A DNA stretch of 64,000 bases, from NCBI RefSeq assembly GCF_002198735.1, contig NZ_MWLO01000134.1, positions 1 to 64,000 of the forward strand, in the 5' to 3' direction. Origin of the DNA: Ideonella sp. A 288. Lineage in GTDB: Bacteria > Pseudomonadota > Gammaproteobacteria > Burkholderiales > Burkholderiaceae_C. The translations under genes and the position numbers were made by a program. Under the pieces are notes generated by a model. It was not told the origin of the DNA, searched no databases, and was given only the letters and a program-made list of their open reading frames with translations. Below are positions 19,746 to 31,196 of this stretch, piece after piece. Position 1 is the first letter of the stretch. Each line of letters begins with the position of its first letter.

Positions 19746-21415
19746 GCATCATCACCCATGAGGTGCTGAACCAGAGCACGCCGCTCGTCGGCGCCAACCT
19801 GTACACCGGCAACCGGGCGCTGTGCGATGCGCTGCGCTTCAACCACCCGGCGGTCGACGAGGCGCGCTTCGCGGCCATCGGCGCCGAGATGGGCTCGGCG
19901 GCGATGCAGCAGCATGCGCGGCTGGCCAACACCTTCCAGCCGCAGTTGCGCAGCCACGACCGCTTCGGCCACCGCATCGACGAGGTCGAGTTCCACCCCA
20001 GCTACCATGCGCTGATGGCCTCGGCCATGCGCCTGGGCCTGCACGGCACGCCGTGGACGGCGGGGCCGGGCGGGCACCTCGACCGCGCCGCTGCGTTCAT
20101 GCTGTTCACCGAGGCCGAGCCGTCGATCCTGTGTCCGATCTCGATGACCTACGCGGTGACACCGGCCTTGCGCGCCAATGCCGCGATCACCGCCGACTGG
20201 GGCCCCGGCCTGGCCAGTGCGCGCTACGACGAGCGCGTCCTGCCCTTCGGCCAGAAGGCCGGCCTGACCATGGGCATGGGCATGACCGAGAAGCAGGGCG
20301 GCTCGGACGTGCGCGCCAACACCACCCGCGCCGAGCCCGACGGGCAGGACGCGTGGGGACGGCGCTATCGCGTCACCGGCCACAAGTGGTTCTTCTCGGC
20401 GCCGATGTGCGACGCCTTCCTGGTGCTGGCACAGACCGGCAGCGGCCTGAGCTGCCTGTTCCTGCCGCGCTGGCGGCCCGACGGCACGCTCAACGCGCTG
20501 CACATCCAGCGCCTCAAGCACAAGCTGGGCAACCACGCCAATGCCAGCTCGGAGGTCGAGTTCCACGGCGCCGAGGCCTGGCTGGTCGGTGACGAAGGCC
20601 GCGGCGTGCCGCAGATCCTGGCGATGGGCGCGATCACGCGCCTGGACTGTGCGCTGGGCACCGCCGGGCTGATGCGACAGGCGCTGTCGCTGGCGCTGCA
20701 CCACACGGCGCAGCGCCAGGCCTTCGGCAAGCGCCTGATCGAGCAGCCGATGATGCGCAACGTGCTGGCCGACCTGGCACTCGAGAGCGAGGCCGCCACC
20801 GCGCTGGCGCTGCGGCTGGCCCGCGCGGTCGACCGCAGCGAGAACGGGCAGGACCCGAGCGGCCACGAGGCGCTGATCCGCCGCGTGCTCACGCCGATCG
20901 CCAAGTTCTGGGTCTGCAAGCGCGGCAGCGCCTTCGCGCAGGAGGCGATGGAATGCCTGGGCGGCAACGGCTATGTCGAGGAGGCGGGCGAGGGCGTGAT
21001 GGCCCGCATCTACCGCGAGATGCCGCTCAACTCGATCTGGGAAGGCGCCGGCAACATCATGGCGCTGGACCTGCTTCGCGCGCTGCGCACCGGCCCGGTG
21101 GCCGACGCGCTGGCGCACGAGATGGCGCCGGCCCAGGGCGCCCACCCGGCGCTCGATGCCATGCTGGCCCGTGTGCTGCACGGGCTGGACTGTTACCCCG
21201 GCGGCGCCACCGACGAGGCGCAGGCCCGCCGCCTGGCCCGCGACACCGCACTGGTGCTGCAGGCCGCACTGCTGCGGCAGCATGCCACCGACGCGGTGTT
21301 CGCCGCCTTCTGCGCCTCGCGCCTGGACGACCGAAGCGATGTCTTCGGCGCCTTGCCGGCAGGCTGTGATCTCACCGCGCTGATCGACCGCGCCCAACTT
21401 CAACCCGGAGCCTGA
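19742..21415 (+). CDS. AidB-like acyl-CoA dehydrogenase family protein
   Basis: 557 residues. Starts in the AidB style (HEVLNQSTPLVGANLYTGNR), with GMGMTEKQGGSDVRANTT in the FAD domain, GHKWFFSAPMCDAFLVLAQT, and the C-terminal ECLGGNGYVEE and NSIWEGAGNIMALDLLRAL, where Glu of WEGAGN is at the catalytic-base position. E. coli AidB binds DNA and is induced by alkylation. Here the catabolic neighbourhood makes a true acyl-CoA dehydrogenase at least as likely. Confidence 0.9.
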   Translation: MSIITHEVLNQSTPLVGANLYTGNRALCDALRFNHPAVDEARFAAIGAEMGSAAMQQHARLANTFQPQLRSHDRFGHRIDEVEFHPSYHALMASAMRLGLHGTPWTAGPGGHLDRAAAFMLFTEAEPSILCPISMTYAVTPALRANAAITADWGPGLASARYDERVLPFGQKAGLTMGMGMTEKQGGSDVRANTTRAEPDGQDAWGRRYRVTGHKWFFSAPMCDAFLVLAQTGSGLSCLFLPRWRPDGTLNALHIQRLKHKLGNHANASSEVEFHGAEAWLVGDEGRGVPQILAMGAITRLDCALGTAGLMRQALSLALHHTAQRQAFGKRLIEQPMMRNVLADLALESEAATALALRLARAVDRSENGQDPSGHEALIRRVLTPIAKFWVCKRGSAFAQEAMECLGGNGYVEEAGEGVMARIYREMPLNSIWEGAGNIMALDLLRALRTGPVADALAHEMAPAQGAHPALDAMLARVLHGLDCYPGGATDEAQARRLARDTALVLQAALLRQHATDAVFAAFCASRLDDRSDVFGALPAGCDLTALIDRAQLQPGA

Positions 21416-21417
21416 CG

Positions 21418-22350
21418 ATGGCCGATTTGATCCTGCACCATTACCCGAACTCCCCGTTCGCCGAGAAGGTGCGGCTGATGCTCGGCTTCAAGCGCCTGCC
21501 GTGGCGGTCGATCTTCATCCCCACCGTCATGCCCAAGCCCGACGTCGTGGCGCTGACCGGCGGCTACCGCAAGACGCCGCTGCTGCAGGTGGGTGCCGAC
21601 GTTTACTGTGACACCGCATTGATCGCCCGGGTGCTCGAGGCGCTGGCGCCGCAGCCGACGCTGTGCCCGGCCTCGGCACCGCTCAGCGGGCCGCTGGCGC
21701 AGTGGGCCGACAGCGTGCTGTTCTGGTGTGCCGTCACCTGGGCCATGCAGCCGGCGGGCGCGGCGGCCATCCTGGGCGCGCAGGCCACGCCCGAGGTGAT
21801 GAAGGCCTTCGCCATCGACCGCGCGGCCTTCGCCGGCACGATGCGGCGCATGACCCTGGCCGACGCCACCGTGCAGCTTCGCACGCACCTCGCCGCGCTC
21901 GATGCGCAGCTGGCGGCGGGCGGGCCCTGGCTGCTCGGCGCCGCGCCCTGCGTGGCCGACTTCTCGGTGGCCCACGCGCTGTGGTTCATCCGCCTGGCCG
22001 GGCCGATGGCGCAGGTGTTGGCGCCGCATGCCGCGCTGGGCGCCTGGCTCGACCGCATGCTCGCCATCGGCCACCACCTGTCGTCGCCGATGTCCAGCAC
22101 CGAGGCGCTGGCGGTGTCGGCCGCCGCCGCAGGCCATGCCGCCACGGCGGTGGGGGCCGACCTCGGCTTCGACGCCGGGCAGGCGGTGGTGGTGAACGCG
22201 ATCGACTACGGCACTGACCCGGTGGCCGGCACGCTGGTCGGCCTGTCGGCCGACGAGGTGGTGCTGCGCCGCAGCGACGAGCGCGCGGGCACGGTGCACG
22301 TGCACTTCCCGCGCATCGGCTTTCAGATCAAGAAGGAGACCCCGCAATGA
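21418..22350 (+). CDS. Glutathione S-transferase-like protein with C-terminal extension
   Basis: 310 residues. The thioredoxin-like N domain opens ILHHYPNSPFAEKVRLMLGF and keeps the cis-Pro region (KTPLLQ) and an acidic glutathione contact (DTALIARVLE). An all-helical GST C domain follows (GPWLLGAAPCVADFSVAHAL). Beyond the usual end near residue 240 lie about 65 further residues, rich in beta-branched residues, that are not part of the GST fold. Overlaps the next gene by 4 bases. May detoxify electrophiles arising from the dehalogenase or the enone reductase substrates; that is inference. Confidence 0.82.
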   Translation: MADLILHHYPNSPFAEKVRLMLGFKRLPWRSIFIPTVMPKPDVVALTGGYRKTPLLQVGADVYCDTALIARVLEALAPQPTLCPASAPLSGPLAQWADSVLFWCAVTWAMQPAGAAAILGAQATPEVMKAFAIDRAAFAGTMRRMTLADATVQLRTHLAALDAQLAAGGPWLLGAAPCVADFSVAHALWFIRLAGPMAQVLAPHAALGAWLDRMLAIGHHLSSPMSSTEALAVSAAAAGHAATAVGADLGFDAGQAVVVNAIDYGTDPVAGTLVGLSADEVVLRRSDERAGTVHVHFPRIGFQIKKETPQ

Positions 22351-23255
22351 CCAGCTTCAAGGGCCGCACCGCGGTCATCACCGGCGCCGCGTCGGGCTTC
22401 GGCCTCGAGTGCTCGCGCATCGCCGCCCGCGAGGGCATGAACGTCGTGATGGCCGACGTGCAGCACGACGCGCTGGCGCTGTCCGCCGACGAGGTGCGGG
22501 CGATTGGCGCCGAGGTGCTGCCCCTGCACGTGGACGTGTCGCAGCCCGACGAGGTCGAGGCGCTGGGCACGGCCACCCGCGAGCGCTTCGGCGTGCCGCA
22601 CTTCGTGTTCAACAACGCCGGCGTCGGTTCCGGCGGCCTGATCTGGGAGCACAGCCTGAAGGATTGGCAGTGGGTGCTCGGCGTCAATCTGTGGGGCGTG
22701 GTGCACGGCGTGCGCGTGTTCACGCCGATGATGCTGGAGGCCGCCGCGGCCGACCCGTCGTACCAGGGCCACATCGTCAACACCGCGTCGATGGCCGGGC
22801 TGCTGAATCCCCCCAACATGGGGGTCTACAACGTCAGCAAGCACGCGGTGGTGTCGCTGAGCGAGACGCTGTACCAGGACCTGTCGCTGGTGACCGAACA
22901 GGTGCATGCCCATGTGCTGTGCCCCTACTTCGTGCCCACCGGCATCCACGCCAGCCACCGCAACCGGCCCGAGGCCATGAAGGACGCGGCCGCGCGGCCC
23001 ACCCGCAGCCAGCTGATCGCGCAGGCCATGAGCGACAAGGCCGTCACCAGCGGCCGTGTCACCGCGGCCGAGGTGGCGGGCAACGTGTTTGCCGCGATGC
23101 GCAGCAACAGCTTCTACATCTACAGCCACCCGAAGGCGCTGGCGGCGGTGCAGACGCGGCTCGAAGACATCATGCAGGTGCGCAACCCGACCGACCCCTT
23201 CGCCGACAAGCCCGAGCTCGGCGTGCAGTTGCGCCAGGCGCTGCGCGGGGCATAG
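22347..23255 (+). CDS. Short-chain dehydrogenase/reductase
   Basis: 302 residues. TGAASGFG cofactor loop, NNAG motif (FNNAGVGSGG), catalytic NTASMAG and YNVSKHA. About 40 residues longer than FabG-type SDRs at the C terminus. Last gene of the lipid cluster. Its TAG stop is formed by the first three bases of the inverted-repeat element at 23253, so insertion of that element may have changed the original C terminus. Confidence 0.9.
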   Translation: MTSFKGRTAVITGAASGFGLECSRIAAREGMNVVMADVQHDALALSADEVRAIGAEVLPLHVDVSQPDEVEALGTATRERFGVPHFVFNNAGVGSGGLIWEHSLKDWQWVLGVNLWGVVHGVRVFTPMMLEAAAADPSYQGHIVNTASMAGLLNPPNMGVYNVSKHAVVSLSETLYQDLSLVTEQVHAHVLCPYFVPTGIHASHRNRPEAMKDAAARPTRSQLIAQAMSDKAVTSGRVTAAEVAGNVFAAMRSNSFYIYSHPKALAAVQTRLEDIMQVRNPTDPFADKPELGVQLRQALRGA

Positions 23256-23416
23256 TGCAGTGTTCGACACTGTGCAGCACATAAGACCGCGTCTTTGCCG
23301 CCCCGGCGTTGTTGCAAATCCTCGCGATGCCACTGGGCATCGCTGTGGTTTGCGCCTAGCCAGGACGACAAATCCATCGGTCTTCTTAAGTGCTGCACAG
23401 CATCGAACACTGCACT
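23253..23416. mobile_element. 164-bp MITE-like palindromic element
   Basis: The ends are long inverted repeats: 23253-23288 matches the reverse complement of 23378-23416, with mismatches at bases 16, 17 and 29 and a 3-base gap. The centre (23324-23331 with 23336-23343) is a perfect 8-bp stem with loop ACTG, so the whole element can fold around one axis near 23334. GGGCA occurs immediately on both sides (23248-23252 and 23417-23421), which looks like a 5-bp target-site duplication. There is no open reading frame. It lies between convergent genes and may also act as a bidirectional terminator. Confidence 0.65.
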
Positions 23417-23458
23417 AGGGCACGATCGGAGCGGCTCCTTTCGGCGGCCTGCGCGAGA

Positions 23459-24718
23459 TCAGGGCGGCAGCCAGGCCCGGGCCGACATCGCCATCACCGC
23501 ATCGAGGCCGCCCATCGGCTCGGCCAGCAGCCGCGCGGCCGGCAGGTCGGGTTCTTCCAGCGATTCGACCAGCCCCAGGTAGCCCGCCCATGGCCCGTCG
23601 CGCTGCAGCAAGGCGCGCTCGGCGTCGCCTGGCAGGTGCAGCGAGGTCAGCGCGTCGGCCAGGCTGATCTGCATCAGCAGCGGCAGCACCGACCCCAGCC
23701 CCATCAGGTACAGGCTGCCGGGCGTGGGTTCGCCGGCGGCGCGGCCGAAGGATTCGAGCAGGCGCGCGCGGGCGATGGCCAGCGCCTGCAGCGTGGCGGC
23801 CGCCGGGCGCGGCGGCGACATGCGCACCAGCAGGCCCGACACCCAGTGGTACAGCGCGTCGCGCCCCAGCACGGCGACCGCCTGTTCGATCGACGCCAGG
23901 GCGTGCCCGCGTGACACGCCCGGGCTGTTCAGGTGCTGAAGCAGGCGCACGCTCAGCGCCGCATCCTGCTTGATCTCGTTCACCACGGCCGCCGTGTCGT
24001 CGTCGCGCACCAGCCGGTTCAGCAACTGCATCAACCGGCGTGCCTGTGGCGGCAAGGCCCGCAGCTCGCGCGGTTCGGTCCCGATCCGCACCGCGCTGCC
24101 GGCCCACAGCGCGCCCGACCGCAGGGCCGCCTCGAGGCCGTCGACATCGTCCAGGTCAGGCGCCACCCAGGCCACGCCGTGGCGCGGCACGGTGATGTGG
24201 CTGAGGATGAAGTCGGGCGCCAGCCCGGCCACAGGAGGTTCGTCCTCGCGCCAGCCGATGCGTGCCCCGGCCTTGCGCCACGCCGTGACGGACGCGACCA
24301 TGGCCGAGGCTTCCTCGCGCGTGGCCACTGCGCCCAGGGCCAGTTGCAGGCCCTGGGCCGGTCCGTCGGGCGACACCAGCGGCAACCACGAGGCCGGCAG
24401 CTCGGCATACGCAAAGTGCCCACCTTGCGCGCAGCGGCGCATCGCGGCCAGCAGCACGTGCACATGGGCGCGGATGGCCAGGTCTTCGCCGCGCACCTGC
24501 AGCCGGTTGACGATCGCCTGGCCGAGGTGGAACTCGAAGCCGGCGACCGCACCTTCCGGGTTCACGAGCGGCCGGCGCGCACCCACCACGGTGCTCTGCG
24601 CCGATGGATCGGGGCGCACCACCGGCGGCGCAGACGGCATCGCCGCCACCGTCGGCGCCCGGCGGGGCACCGGCTTGGCGCCAAACCACCGGCCAATCAG
24701 GGATTGCAGTTGCAGCAT
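23459..24718 (-). CDS. HDOD-domain signalling protein with degenerate EAL-like N-terminal half
   Basis: 419 residues. The C-terminal half is HDOD-like (RRLMQLLNRLVRDDDTAAVVNEIKQDAALSVRLLQHLNSPG, SIEQAVAVLGRDALYHW). The region from about 60 to 230 resembles the degenerate EAL part of YuxH-type proteins (PDFILSHITVP) without recognisable catalytic EAL residues. Such proteins usually relay c-di-GMP or chemosensory signals by protein contacts. ATG 24718 is preferred; an in-frame ATG at 24739 would add seven residues. Confidence 0.75.
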   Translation of the reverse strand: MLQLQSLIGRWFGAKPVPRRAPTVAAMPSAPPVVRPDPSAQSTVVGARRPLVNPEGAVAGFEFHLGQAIVNRLQVRGEDLAIRAHVHVLLAAMRRCAQGGHFAYAELPASWLPLVSPDGPAQGLQLALGAVATREEASAMVASVTAWRKAGARIGWREDEPPVAGLAPDFILSHITVPRHGVAWVAPDLDDVDGLEAALRSGALWAGSAVRIGTEPRELRALPPQARRLMQLLNRLVRDDDTAAVVNEIKQDAALSVRLLQHLNSPGVSRGHALASIEQAVAVLGRDALYHWVSGLLVRMSPPRPAAATLQALAIARARLLESFGRAAGEPTPGSLYLMGLGSVLPLLMQISLADALTSLHLPGDAERALLQRDGPWAGYLGLVESLEEPDLPAARLLAEPMGGLDAVMAMSARAWLPP

Positions 24719-24985
24719 CACGCAGCTCCAGGGGTTCAACCGCGCGCACCATGGATGGGCGCCTTCGCGTCAGGCCGTGCAATGCCTTGTCGTGAGCACG
24801 AACCGGGCCGGCCGAGGCGTCCTGCCGCGGCCCTTGTCACGATGTCGGCCGCTACAGCGCCGGCTTGAGGCCGATCGGACATTTCCCCTGCGCGGCACCG
24901 TGAAGCTGGCACAGCGTGGCGTCGCGCACCCCTGTGGCAAACTCGCGCGCTTTCCCTGGCCGGCCCCGCCGCCGGTCCCTGCGCC

Positions 24986-27328
<2,343 letters not shown>

Positions 27329-27335
27329 CCTTGCG

Positions 27336-28406
27336 TTGAAGGCGCTGCAGGTCTTCGCCGGTCCGCGCGCCAGGCTCTGGCTGCGGGAGCGCGGACTGCG
27401 GCCGGCCGACGTGCGCGTCATCCCGGCGGCGGCCGGCGGGCCGAAGGGCCTGGTGCTGAACCCGCTGGACCGCTTCATCTTCGGCCAGTGGCTGGCCGGC
27501 AGCACGCACACCGTGCACCTGCTCGGCGCGTCGATCGGCGCGTGGCGCATGGCCAGTGCCGCGCTGGCCGACCCCGACGCTGCGCTGGCCCGCATGGCCG
27601 ACGACTATGTGCATCAGCACTACGACCATGCCCCGGGGCGGCAGCCCGAGGCGCGCCATGTAAGCGAGGTGCTGGGTGCCCAATTGCACCGCTGCTTCGA
27701 CGGCCGCGAGGCCGAGGTACTGGGCCACCCGCGCTTCCGGCTGCACCTGTTCACCAGCGCCGGCCGCGGCCTGCTGCGCCGCGAGGGCCGCTGGCGCACG
27801 CCGGCGGGTTATGCGGCGGCCTTCGCGGCGAACCTGCTCGGGCGACAGGGCCTGGGCCGCTGGCTGGAGCGCGTGGTCGTGTCCGATGCGCGCGACGAAC
27901 TGCCGTTCCCGCTGACCGATTTCCACACCCAGCGCGTGGCCCTGTCGGCGTCGAACCTGGTGCCCGCCGTGCTGGCCAGTTGCTCGATCCCGTTCTGGCT
28001 GCAGGCGGTGCACGACCTGCCCGGCTCGCTGCCCGGGGCGCACTGGGACGGTGGCATCACCGACTATCACCTCCACCTCGGCTATGCGGCGATGACCGAC
28101 GGCCTGGTGCTGTACCCGCACTTCCAGCCCCGGCTGGTGCCCGGCTGGCTCGACAAGTCGCTGACCCGCCGACACCGGGCCACCGCGGCGCTCGACAACG
28201 TGGTGCTGCTGGCGCCGCACCCCGACTGGGTGCGCACGCTGCCCGGCGGCAAGCTGCCCGACCGGTCGGACTTCAAGGCCTTCGGCGATGACCTGGCCAG
28301 CCGGGTCGCGGCCTGGGGCGGGGCGGTCCAGCGCAGCCAGGAACTCGCCGACGAGTTCGCTGCGCTGGTGCAGCGCCCGTCGATCGACGCGCAACCGCTG
28401 CCCTGA
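27336..28406 (+). CDS. Patatin-like phospholipase family protein
   Basis: 356 residues from a TTG start at 27336, the only plausible start before the conserved region. Serine hydrolase features of the patatin fold are visible: the oxyanion loop GGPKGL, the nucleophile elbow GASIGAWR, and the Asp of the dyad in WDGGITDYH. No signal peptide is visible. It begins 7 bases after tex and is probably cotranscribed with it. Likely a lipid acyl hydrolase, substrate unknown. Confidence 0.8.
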   Translation: MKALQVFAGPRARLWLRERGLRPADVRVIPAAAGGPKGLVLNPLDRFIFGQWLAGSTHTVHLLGASIGAWRMASAALADPDAALARMADDYVHQHYDHAPGRQPEARHVSEVLGAQLHRCFDGREAEVLGHPRFRLHLFTSAGRGLLRREGRWRTPAGYAAAFAANLLGRQGLGRWLERVVVSDARDELPFPLTDFHTQRVALSASNLVPAVLASCSIPFWLQAVHDLPGSLPGAHWDGGITDYHLHLGYAAMTDGLVLYPHFQPRLVPGWLDKSLTRRHRATAALDNVVLLAPHPDWVRTLPGGKLPDRSDFKAFGDDLASRVAAWGGAVQRSQELADEFAALVQRPSIDAQPLP

Positions 28407-28510
28407 AACCTTTCTTTGCGTTGGCCGGCATCAACCGAGGACGGCCGTCGTGCGTTGACGGGTCGAGGTGCCGGGGTAGGCCCGGTGCCGCATCGGTCGG
28501 AGGACCAGCC

Positions 28511-28966
28511 ATGAAGAACATCGCATCCCGTGTGGCCCTGATCGCCGCGGTCGCCCTGCTGGGCGCCTGTGCTCAGGTCCAACCCATCAACGACCGGCCT
28601 CCGGTGTACTCGTCGTCTCGCCCTGCCGCGGTGGAGTATGGGGTGGTCAGCGCCATCGAGCGTTTCCGTGCCGACGAGCAGGTGTCGGGGGGCGGCGCGC
28701 TGGCCGGCGGTGTGGCCGGTGCCGTCATCGGCCGCCAGTTCGGCGGCAGCAGCGAAGGGCGCGCGATGGGCACCTTCATCGGCGCCGTCGCAGGCGTGCT
28801 GCTGGGCAACCAGATCGAGAAGCAGCACAACGGCCAGCGGGCGGGGGTGCGCATCTCGGTGCAACTCGACGGGGGCGGTCAACGCAGCTTCGACTACGCC
28901 CAGGCCGGCGACCTGCGCGTGGGTGACCGGGTGCGGGTCGAAGGCCACCAGATCGCCCGCATGTGA
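28511..28966 (+). CDS. Glycine-zipper outer-membrane lipoprotein (SlyB-like)
   Basis: 151 residues. Signal peptide with lipobox LLGAC, then a glycine-zipper segment (GGGALAGGVAGAVIGRQFGG and GTFIGAVAGVLLGNQIE) and a soluble C-terminal beta domain (GVRISVQLDGGGQRSFDYAQ, DLRVGDRVRVEG). SlyB/17-kDa-antigen proteins sit in the outer membrane and respond to envelope stress. GGAGG lies 7 bases before the ATG. There is 104 bp of otherwise featureless sequence upstream. Confidence 0.9.
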   Translation: MKNIASRVALIAAVALLGACAQVQPINDRPPVYSSSRPAAVEYGVVSAIERFRADEQVSGGGALAGGVAGAVIGRQFGGSSEGRAMGTFIGAVAGVLLGNQIEKQHNGQRAGVRISVQLDGGGQRSFDYAQAGDLRVGDRVRVEGHQIARM

Positions 28967-29021
28967 ATCGGCGTGGCATAGAATCCCGCCATCCTCAATC
29001 CACAAGGGCGAGAAAGGCATC

Positions 29022-29066
29022 ATGGTTCTGACACCGCGAACTACGTTGTTCGCCACCGACCCCTAG
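29022..29066 (+). CDS. Threonine-rich leader peptide of thrS
   Basis: 14 codons, [14 protein letters not shown], with four Thr residues each using a different Thr codon (ACA, ACT, ACG, ACC). AAAGG lies 4 bases upstream of the ATG. It is followed by an intrinsic terminator and then thrS, the layout of a classical amino-acid attenuator. Ribosome stalling at uncharged Thr codons would report low Thr-tRNA. A TAGAAT sequence at 28979-28984 could be the -10 box. Confidence 0.75.
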   Translation: MVLTPRTTLFATDP

Positions 29067-29070
29067 TCGG

Positions 29071-29145
29071 CCGCGCTGTCACGCCTGTTCGCCACTTTCC
29101 CTTCGTCGAACACACTCAAAGCGCGGTTGTCACCGCGCTTTTTTG
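29071..29145 (+). promoter_or_regulatory. thrS attenuator: antiterminator arm plus intrinsic terminator
   Basis: Terminator: a 9-bp stem 29118-29126 with 29133-29141, loop TTGTCA, followed by a T run. Competing element: CCGCGCT at 29071-29077, just after the leader stop, can pair with AGCGCGG at 29120-29126, the 5' arm of the terminator. A ribosome at the leader stop would cover 29071-29077 and allow termination. One stalled at the Thr codons 29040-29057 would leave it free to form the antiterminator. This fits Thr-dependent control of thrS. The mechanism is inferred; the pairing is read directly. Confidence 0.75.
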
Positions 29146-29181
29146 TTGCCCGAATCGTTCTGCCTGCTGCCGGAGTTGCCC

Positions 29182-31101
29182 ATGATCACGATCACCCTAC
29201 CCGATGGTTCGAAGCGCGAGTTCGCGCAGCCGGTCACCGTGTCCGAGGTGGCCTCGTCGATCGGTGCCGGCCTGGCCAAGGCGGCGCTGGCCGGTCGCGT
29301 GGGGCAGGGCGACGACGCCCGGCTGGTCGACACCAGCCATCGCATCGAGGCGGATTCGGCGCTGGCCATCGTCACCGACAAGGACGCCGACGGCCTGGAA
29401 CTGATCCGCCATTCGACGGCCCACCTGCTGGCCTACGCGGTGAAGCAGTTGTTCCCCGAGGCCCAGGTCACCATCGGCCCGGTCATCGAGAACGGCTTCT
29501 ACTACGACTTCGCCTACAAGCGGCCCTTCACCCCGGAGGACCTGGCGGCCATCGAGTCGCGCATGGCCGAACTGGCCCGCAAGGACGAGCCCGTGGTGCG
29601 CCGCGTGCTGCCCCGCGACGAGGCGGTGGCGTATTTCAAGGGCCTGGGTGAGCACTACAAGGCCGAGATCATTGCCAGCATCCCGGCCGACCAGGATGTG
29701 TCGCTGTACAGCGAGGGCAGCTTCGAAGACCTCTGCCGCGGCCCGCACGTGCCCAGCACCGGCCGCCTGAAGCACTTCAAGCTGATGAAGGTGGCCGGCG
29801 CCTACTGGCGCGGCGACCAGAAGAACGAGCAACTGCAGCGTGTCTACGGCACGGCCTGGGCGACCAAGGACGACCTGCAGCAGTACCTGCGCATGCTCGA
29901 AGAGGCGGAGAAGCGCGACCACCGGCGCCTGGGGCGCGAGCTGGACCTCTTCCACCTGGACGAGTACAGCCCCGGCATGGTGTTCTGGCACCCCAAGGGC
30001 TGGACGGTGTGGCAGGCGGTGGAGCAGTACATGCGGCAGGTGTACCGCGACAACGGCTACCAGGAGGTGAAGGGCCCGCAGATCCTCGACCGCGCGCTGT
30101 GGGAGAAGTCTGGCCACTGGGAGAAGTACCGCGACGCGATGTTCACCACCGAGTCGGAGAAGCACGACTACGCGATCAAGCCGATGAACTGCCCCGGGCA
30201 CATCCTGATCTTCAAGCAGGGCATCAAGAGCTACCGCGACCTGCCGCTGCGCTATGGCGAGTTCGGCAACTGCCACCGCAACGAGCCCACGGGCGGGCTG
30301 CACGGCATCATGCGCGTGCGCGGCTTCACCCAGGACGACGGCCACATCTTCTGCACCGAGGACATGATCCTCGACGAGTGCGTGGCCTACACGGCCCTGC
30401 TGCAGAAGGTGTACCGCGACTTCGGCTTCACCGAGATCATCTACAAGGTGGCCACGCGGCCGGCAGCGCGCATCGGCAGCGACGAGATCTGGGACAAGGC
30501 GGAGCACGCGCTGATCGAGAGCTTGCGGCAATCCGGCTGCGAGTTCGTGATCGCGCCGGGCGACGGGGCGTTCTACGGCCCGAAGATCGAGTACACGCTG
30601 AAGGACGCCATCGGCCGGCAGTGGCAGTGCGGCACCATGCAGGTCGATTTCTCGATGGCCCAGCGGCTTGACGCCGAGTACGTGGCTGAGGATGGCGCCC
30701 GCCACCACCCGGTGATGTTGCACCGCGCCATCGTCGGCAGCCTGGAGCGTTTCATCGGCATCCTGATCGAGCAGCATGCCGGCGCACTGCCCGCCTGGCT
30801 GGCTCCGGTGCAGGTGGTGGTGACAAGCATCACCGATTCACAGGCCGACTATGTTGCTGCAGTAGCGAAATCGCTGCAAAAACAAGGAGTTAGAGTCACG
30901 ACTGATTTGCGGAACGAAAAGATCACGTATAAAATCCGCGAGCATTCGCTGCAAAAGGTCCCGTACATCCTTGTCGTCGGCGACAAGGAGAAGGCAAGCG
31001 GAACCGTTGCCGTGCGCGCCCGAGGCAATCAGGATCTGGGTGTGATGCCCTTGGACGACTTCGCCATGAAGCTCGCCACCGACATCGCGAACAAGTCCTG
31101 A
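29182..31101 (+). CDS. thrS: Threonine-tRNA ligase
   Basis: 639 residues, standard length. N-terminal TGS domain ([14 protein letters not shown]), editing domain with [16 protein letters not shown], catalytic core with [10 protein letters not shown], the zinc site starting [19 protein letters not shown], motif 2 [14 protein letters not shown], and the anticodon-binding C domain. It attaches Thr to tRNA-Thr. ATG 29182 matches the conserved N terminus. Codon use changes sharply to A/T-richer codons from about 30834 to 30970, inside the C domain. Confidence 0.97.
   Translation: MITITLPDGSKREFAQPVTVSEVASSIGAGLAKAALAGRVGQGDDARLVDTSHRIEADSALAIVTDKDADGLELIRHSTAHLLAYAVKQLFPEAQVTIGPVIENGFYYDFAYKRPFTPEDLAAIESRMAELARKDEPVVRRVLPRDEAVAYFKGLGEHYKAEIIASIPADQDVSLYSEGSFEDLCRGPHVPSTGRLKHFKLMKVAGAYWRGDQKNEQLQRVYGTAWATKDDLQQYLRMLEEAEKRDHRRLGRELDLFHLDEYSPGMVFWHPKGWTVWQAVEQYMRQVYRDNGYQEVKGPQILDRALWEKSGHWEKYRDAMFTTESEKHDYAIKPMNCPGHILIFKQGIKSYRDLPLRYGEFGNCHRNEPTGGLHGIMRVRGFTQDDGHIFCTEDMILDECVAYTALLQKVYRDFGFTEIIYKVATRPAARIGSDEIWDKAEHALIESLRQSGCEFVIAPGDGAFYGPKIEYTLKDAIGRQWQCGTMQVDFSMAQRLDAEYVAEDGARHHPVMLHRAIVGSLERFIGILIEQHAGALPAWLAPVQVVVTSITDSQADYVAAVAKSLQKQGVRVTTDLRNEKITYKIREHSLQKVPYILVVGDKEKASGTVAVRARGNQDLGVMPLDDFAMKLATDIANKS
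30907..30933 (+). promoter_or_regulatory. Candidate promoter inside thrS for infC-rpmI-rplT
   Basis: TTGCGG at 30907-30912 and TATAAA at 30928-30933 are separated by 15 bp, inside an A/T-rich patch of otherwise GC-rich coding sequence. It lies 264 bp before infC. In E. coli, infC is also transcribed from promoters within thrS, so the position is sensible. The spacing is shorter than the 17-bp optimum. Confidence 0.4.
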
Positions 31102-31196
31102 ACGCTGTCTCTGGCGCGCGCTTTCGTTTTCCTAGAGCCCGTTGCTTGCCTTGGGGCTGTGGCATAGACCTTGGATGGTCTGAAGGGGTTTGAACC

